Source of the DNA: Bacteroidota bacterium
GTDB lineage: Bacteria; Bacteroidota; Bacteroidia; B-17B0; Aurantibacillaceae
Assembly: GCA_018267825.1 (NCBI GenBank)
Contig: JAFDXR010000010.1
Coordinates: forward strand, 62,001-126,000
DNA: 64,000 nt
Reading direction: 5' to 3'
Shown: in pieces, positions 62,001 through 64,000 of the stretch
How the letters are laid out: every line of letters starts with the position of its first letter
How positions within the stretch are numbered: the stretch's first letter is position 1
Position numbers and translations under genes: made by a program
Notes under the pieces: generated by a model
The model's database searches: none
The model's input: the letters and a program-made list of their open reading frames with translations, nothing else
What the model was told of the DNA's origin: nothing

Positions 62001-62521
62001 GTAATGAGCACAGTAGTATTATTCTGGCTGGCTACAATCTCGATCGATGAAAATGACTTTGGGCTGGTTACCGGGCTTTGATCCCAGAAACTTTGCATGG
62101 GAATATAAAAATTGGTACCGATGCCTTTGGTGCCTTTTAAGGTAAAGTACTCACGATTGGCACCGGCTCTTAAAGCATACATGGCCGAAATGTTAGCGGT
62201 CGATGAAATATGGAGTCCGTGCCGCAGTACTTTATTGGAGATGCTATTCTCAATACTATCTATCCAGGGAGTCAGGTTGACTGAATCTATTGCATTGGCA
62301 GGAATTACTTTAGTAATAGTAACAAAGCTGGAATTAGCCGGCTGGTTAATGCTTACGGTTGCACCTTGTGAATAGGTATTAAAATAGAGGTAAATAGGAC
62401 GATCACCTAATCCCTGTGATATGTTAGGCGCTGAAAACCAAAACGTTGTATCGGTTTGCCCGGTCAGTTGCGAAGCACAGACGTAGCATAGAAACAGATA
62501 AAAAAAACGTTTTACAATCAT
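59099..62521 (-). CDS. IgGFc-binding-domain surface protein with PKD repeats and CHU_C end, copy A
   Basis: A 1140-residue secreted protein, first gene of the five-gene operon. The signal peptide is followed by an IgGFc-binding-protein-like domain (about 20-440, FWFSAPN, GGCLSSVGDQITTTDYIGTDYI, HVSSYGCRLSGAQVPAFFC). Four Ig-like repeats of about 88 residues follow (about 440-795), three PKD domains (about 795-1050) and a CHU_C domain (ISPNGDGKNDVWKLD, then YNRWGEQMF to the end). The layout equals copy B with one repeat fewer, so the pair arose by duplication with a change in repeat number. It is divergent from the TetR gene. Confidence 0.88.
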   Translation of the reverse strand: MIVKRFFYLFLCYVCASQLTGQTDTTFWFSAPNISQGLGDRPIYLYFNTYSQGATVSINQPANSSFVTITKVIPANAIDSVNLTPWIDSIENSISNKVLRHGLHISSTANISAMYALRAGANREYFTLKGTKGIGTNFYIPMQSFWDQSPVTSPKSFSSIEIVASQNNTTVLITPKTNIIGHSAGITYSVSLQRGQTYSCQDTAYTASTSLGGSIISSDKPVAVTMHSSGLSQGGCLSSVGDQITTTDYIGTDYIINRGAGILEKIFVLSTQNNTSITVNDGVSNLSQVINWGETYTYTPTQAITYIKTNKPVYVLHVSSYGCRLSGAQVPAFFCSGTYTTAFTRASSDSFAVNISTRTGFEGSFLLNGSSSLVPASAFTVVPGSSGSMKSARIYYNTTTIPVGSHNVLVNTGDIFGLGIHNGSNTTGSAYGYVSEFAAYPTINAGVDYTVCANGTVLLNGQVGGGNVQGTWSTNGFGSFAAAASALTNTYVPNQVDTTLKPVRIILSSNGPCPQLKDTINITVGPSPLVNASIDQIVCANNSVVQLNGNVSGGATTGIWTSSGSGAFSPDNLTFNATYTPSAADTAAGLVKLVLSSTNNGSCAVERDTMLITINKAPFADAGPASYSVCANNPTLTVNGTIYGSTNTGKWSSSGTGAFSPSNIQLSTGYLPSNSDIAAGTVKLYLTSTNNGSCFPAKDSIRIVFTQSPQVDAGVDLYSCKNNASTLLNGLVTGPTTTGIWSGGAGTFAPSNTVFNATYTPSAAELSNGFADLTLTSTNNANCIATNDQVRINFVPKPLANFNFNNACLHNTTSFTDFSLPAIGTLDQWQWTFGDGAVSTQQNPAHTYSATASYPVKLVVRNTYGCYDTTIKTPVIYPLPNNGFGVNRICTGAFLNLSFSDSSTIAAPENIQTWFWDFGGAGQSNLQNPIQYFPGSGLYNITLITTSNHGCKDTLVKQITLNPRPIAGFAYSLSGGVNVGTTVNFVDTSKYSTGWSWNFGDGSPASTLENPNTIYYANGVFVVVQVVSDSYGCTDTAKVAIKINNVTTEISTLIPNAISPNGDGKNDVWKLDFIELLYPNAEIEIYNRWGEQMFQSTGYKEAWDGTYKGEKLPVATYYYVIKLNDAANTEPFKGGVLLIR
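60130..61200 (-). repeat. Four Ig-like coding repeats in copy A
   Basis: Four units of about 264 bp, of the same family as in copy B, each with a DAG or NAS start, a cysteine and a GxW(S/T) core. Borders are approximate. Confidence 0.75.
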
Positions 62522-62641
62522 ACCGGGAATATGAGCGTTACAGCAAATAGTGTACCTAAAGTGTTAAAAAAAGTAAAATTAAGTAAATTAATACTAATGT
62601 GTGCTGCGGAAAACCGTGATTGAAAAAAATATTCAGGAAAC

Positions 62642-62672
62642 TTGCGAGACAAAAAAAGTTTCCATAGTTTTG
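62642..62672 (+). promoter_or_regulatory. Promoter of the TetR gene
   Basis: TTG at 62642-62644 and TAGTTTTG at 62665-62672 are exactly 20 bp apart, a full consensus match. The ATG lies 15 bp beyond the -7 box. The spacing also supports the ATG at 62688 as the start, because upstream ATG codons lie before this promoter. Confidence 0.7.
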
Positions 62673-62687
62673 TGCCCGAATTTCAAC

Positions 62688-63302
62688 ATGAGTACAGAAG
62701 AAAAAATATTAAAGGGGGCAGAGGAACTGTTTTTCAAGTATGGTGTACGCAGTGTGACCATGGATGATATTGCCCGGCACCTGGGCATGTCAAAGAAAAC
62801 CATTTATCAGTATTACAAGGAAAAAGACGAGGTGGTTCATAAACTCATGCAGGCCCATATCAGAGAAGATGAACGGATGTGCATCAATGGTTATGAAAGA
62901 GCCAATAATGTGGTTGAAGAAGTTTTCAATGTGATGCAAAACATCACGGAAATTTTCAGCAAAGTGAATCCGCTTCTGTTTTACGAATTACAGAAGTACT
63001 ATCCGCAATCCTGGAAACTGATCAAGCATTTCAAAGAAGACTTTATCCTTGGAATGGTTGAGAAATCTATTGAAAAAGGAAAACGCGATGGTTATGTTCG
63101 CCCGGATGTGAATACCCGGATTTTATCGCGACTGCGGATGGAAGAAATTGAACTCACCTTTAATGCAGCCGTGTATCCTGCCGACAAATTCAGTATCGTG
63201 GAAGTTCAGCTAACCCTGGCCGAACACTTTTTATACGGGATCTGTACATTCAAAGGACATAAGCTCATTAATAAATACAAACAAGTCGTAGAAGAAGAAT
63301 AA
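62688..63302 (+). CDS. TetR/AcrR-family transcriptional regulator
   Basis: A 204-residue DNA-binding regulator. The N-terminal HTH (about 5-55) contains GVRSVTMDDIARHLGMSKKTIYQYYKEK, a typical TetR recognition helix; the rest is helical and would bind a ligand. I start at 62688 because the promoter ends just before it. The gene lies 27 bp before a TolC-family gene, so it probably controls the efflux operon that begins there, and itself. The ligand is unknown. Confidence 0.9.
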   Translation: MSTEEKILKGAEELFFKYGVRSVTMDDIARHLGMSKKTIYQYYKEKDEVVHKLMQAHIREDERMCINGYERANNVVEEVFNVMQNITEIFSKVNPLLFYELQKYYPQSWKLIKHFKEDFILGMVEKSIEKGKRDGYVRPDVNTRILSRLRMEEIELTFNAAVYPADKFSIVEVQLTLAEHFLYGICTFKGHKLINKYKQVVEEE

Positions 63303-63329
63303 CAACATAGCATCATACATATCAATTTT

Positions 63330-64000
63330 ATGAGACCAAAACATATCTTTTCAATCCTGTTTATCAGCGCCTGTATGACGCAGATGAACGCCCAAACATC
63401 AAACGCCCCGGGCAACTCCAGCTTTACGCTGCAGCAGGCGGTTGACTATGCCATGAAAAACAGCCCGAATTACCTGAACGCCGAGCTGGATGTTGAAAAT
63501 GCGACCTACCGTCGTAAAGAACTCCTGGGCGCGGGTCTCCCTCAGTTAAGTGCCAGCTTAGATGTTAAAGATTACATCGAAATTCCTACATCCTTGATCC
63601 CTGCCCAGTTTTTCGGAGGGCCTCCGGGTCAATTTGCTGCTGTAAAATTCGGTACCAAATACAATGCAACAGGTGGTGGAAGTATTTCACAGCTTATTTT
63701 CAGCAGCGACTATATCGTGGGCCTGAAAGCTGCAAAAGAGTTCATCAACCTGTCGCGTATTAGTGTATATCGTGGTAAATCAGAGTTAACAGCCAGTGTA
63801 GCCAAAGCGTATTATAATGTGCTGGTAAACAAGGAACGCATCAAATTACTCGATGCAAATATTGTACGTCTGAAAAAATTACTGGACGACACCCGTGCCT
63901 TCAATGATCAGGGGTTTGTCGAGAAAATTGACGTGGAACGCCTGGAGGTACAATATAATAACCTGCTCACCGAGAAAGAAAAAACAGACCGCCTCATCGG
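63330..64000 (+). CDS. TolC-family outer-membrane efflux protein, 3' end beyond the window
   Basis: The first 223 codons of an outer-membrane efflux protein. A signal peptide (MRPKHIFSILFISACMTQMNAQ) precedes the TolC start region with FTLQQAVDYAMKNSPNYLNAEL, a GLPQLSASLDVKDY strand and long amphipathic helices ending in VEKIDVERLEVQYNNLLTEK. It follows the TetR gene by 27 bp and should be followed by HlyD-type and RND or ABC genes beyond the window. The gene is cut by the window edge, not broken. Confidence 0.92.
   Translation, partial: MRPKHIFSILFISACMTQMNAQTSNAPGNSSFTLQQAVDYAMKNSPNYLNAELDVENATYRRKELLGAGLPQLSASLDVKDYIEIPTSLIPAQFFGGPPGQFAAVKFGTKYNATGGGSISQLIFSSDYIVGLKAAKEFINLSRISVYRGKSELTASVAKAYYNVLVNKERIKLLDANIVRLKKLLDDTRAFNDQGFVEKIDVERLEVQYNNLLTEKEKTDRLI

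Noticed and set aside
62522-62600. Promoter of the five-gene minus-strand operon
   Set aside because: I looked for TTG and TAnnTTTG on the minus strand here; CTATTTG and similar words are near but not at the right spacing, so I did not call one.
1-64000. tRNA, rRNA, phage or transposase genes
   Set aside because: None of the gaps between genes is long enough or has a recognisable cloverleaf, rRNA segment, terminal inverted repeats or transposase frame.

Overview
The window is a chromosomal segment of a member of the Bacteroidota, probably a free-living gliding-type lineage such as Chitinophagia or Sphingobacteriia; the sequence alone does not fix the family. The evidence is the type IX secretion system (T9SS) cargo with C-terminal sorting domains, a giant SprB-repeat protein, three PorP/SprF-type outer-membrane proteins, gliding-motility-associated C-terminal (CHU_C-type) domains, an OmpA/PD40 protein, LytS/LytTR signalling genes and Bacteroidota-style promoters (TTG, about 20 bp, TAnnTTTG). 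No rRNA, tRNA, transposase, phage gene or CRISPR array was seen.

Layout. 1-4.1 kb: an envelope-signalling group on the minus strand (LiaF-like protein, DUF4288 protein, LytS-type kinase cut by the window edge), then a radical SAM/SPASM protein, a small conserved protein and a hotdog thioesterase. 4.1-14 kb: three secreted T9SS metalloproteases in a row, two tandem M4 paralogues and one large M43 protein with Ig-like repeats. All three have near-identical promoter architecture, and the block ends in strong terminators. 14-16.2 kb: folA, a DUF218 protein and an HTH regulator. 16.4-19.9 kb: a compact operon of a 53-residue peptide, an Acg-like nitroreductase, a PaaK/F390-synthetase-like adenylating enzyme and a CDP-alcohol phosphatidyltransferase, whose product is unknown. 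19.9-31.1 kb: mostly housekeeping genes (lgt, a LytTR regulator, a GT-C glycosyltransferase, a fused 2-oxoacid dehydrogenase E1, lipB, a serine hydrolase, phosphoglucose/phosphomannose isomerase, NUDIX) with several small conserved unknowns, one of 55 residues.

31.2-40.6 kb: a 2.8-kilo-residue SprB-repeat adhesin followed 6 bp later by a PorP/SprF partner. 40.7-41.6 kb: a DODA-type dioxygenase whose promoter carries a perfect 16-bp palindrome. 41.6-51.3 kb (minus): a KdnB/KdsA pair for 8-amino-Kdo lipid A core synthesis, a Prc-like S41 protease, an LIC11966-family surface protein, and a three-gene set of mini-GrpE-like protein, long Hsp70 and one-TM protein that looks like an uncharacterised dedicated chaperone system. 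51.3-62.5 kb (minus): a five-gene T9SS surface operon of two IgGFc-binding-domain/PKD/CHU_C proteins, each followed by its own PorP/SprF gene, and ending in an OmpA/PD40 (PorE-like) gene. 62.6-64 kb: a TetR regulator and the start of a TolC gene, probably the head of an efflux operon.

The unifying theme is cell-surface construction: secreted proteases and adhesins that use T9SS, the PorP-type partners that may hold them on the surface, and LPS and lipoprotein enzymes (kdsA, kdnB, lgt). The two least explained units are the Acg/PaaK-like/CDP-alcohol operon and the mini-GrpE/Hsp70/TM operon.
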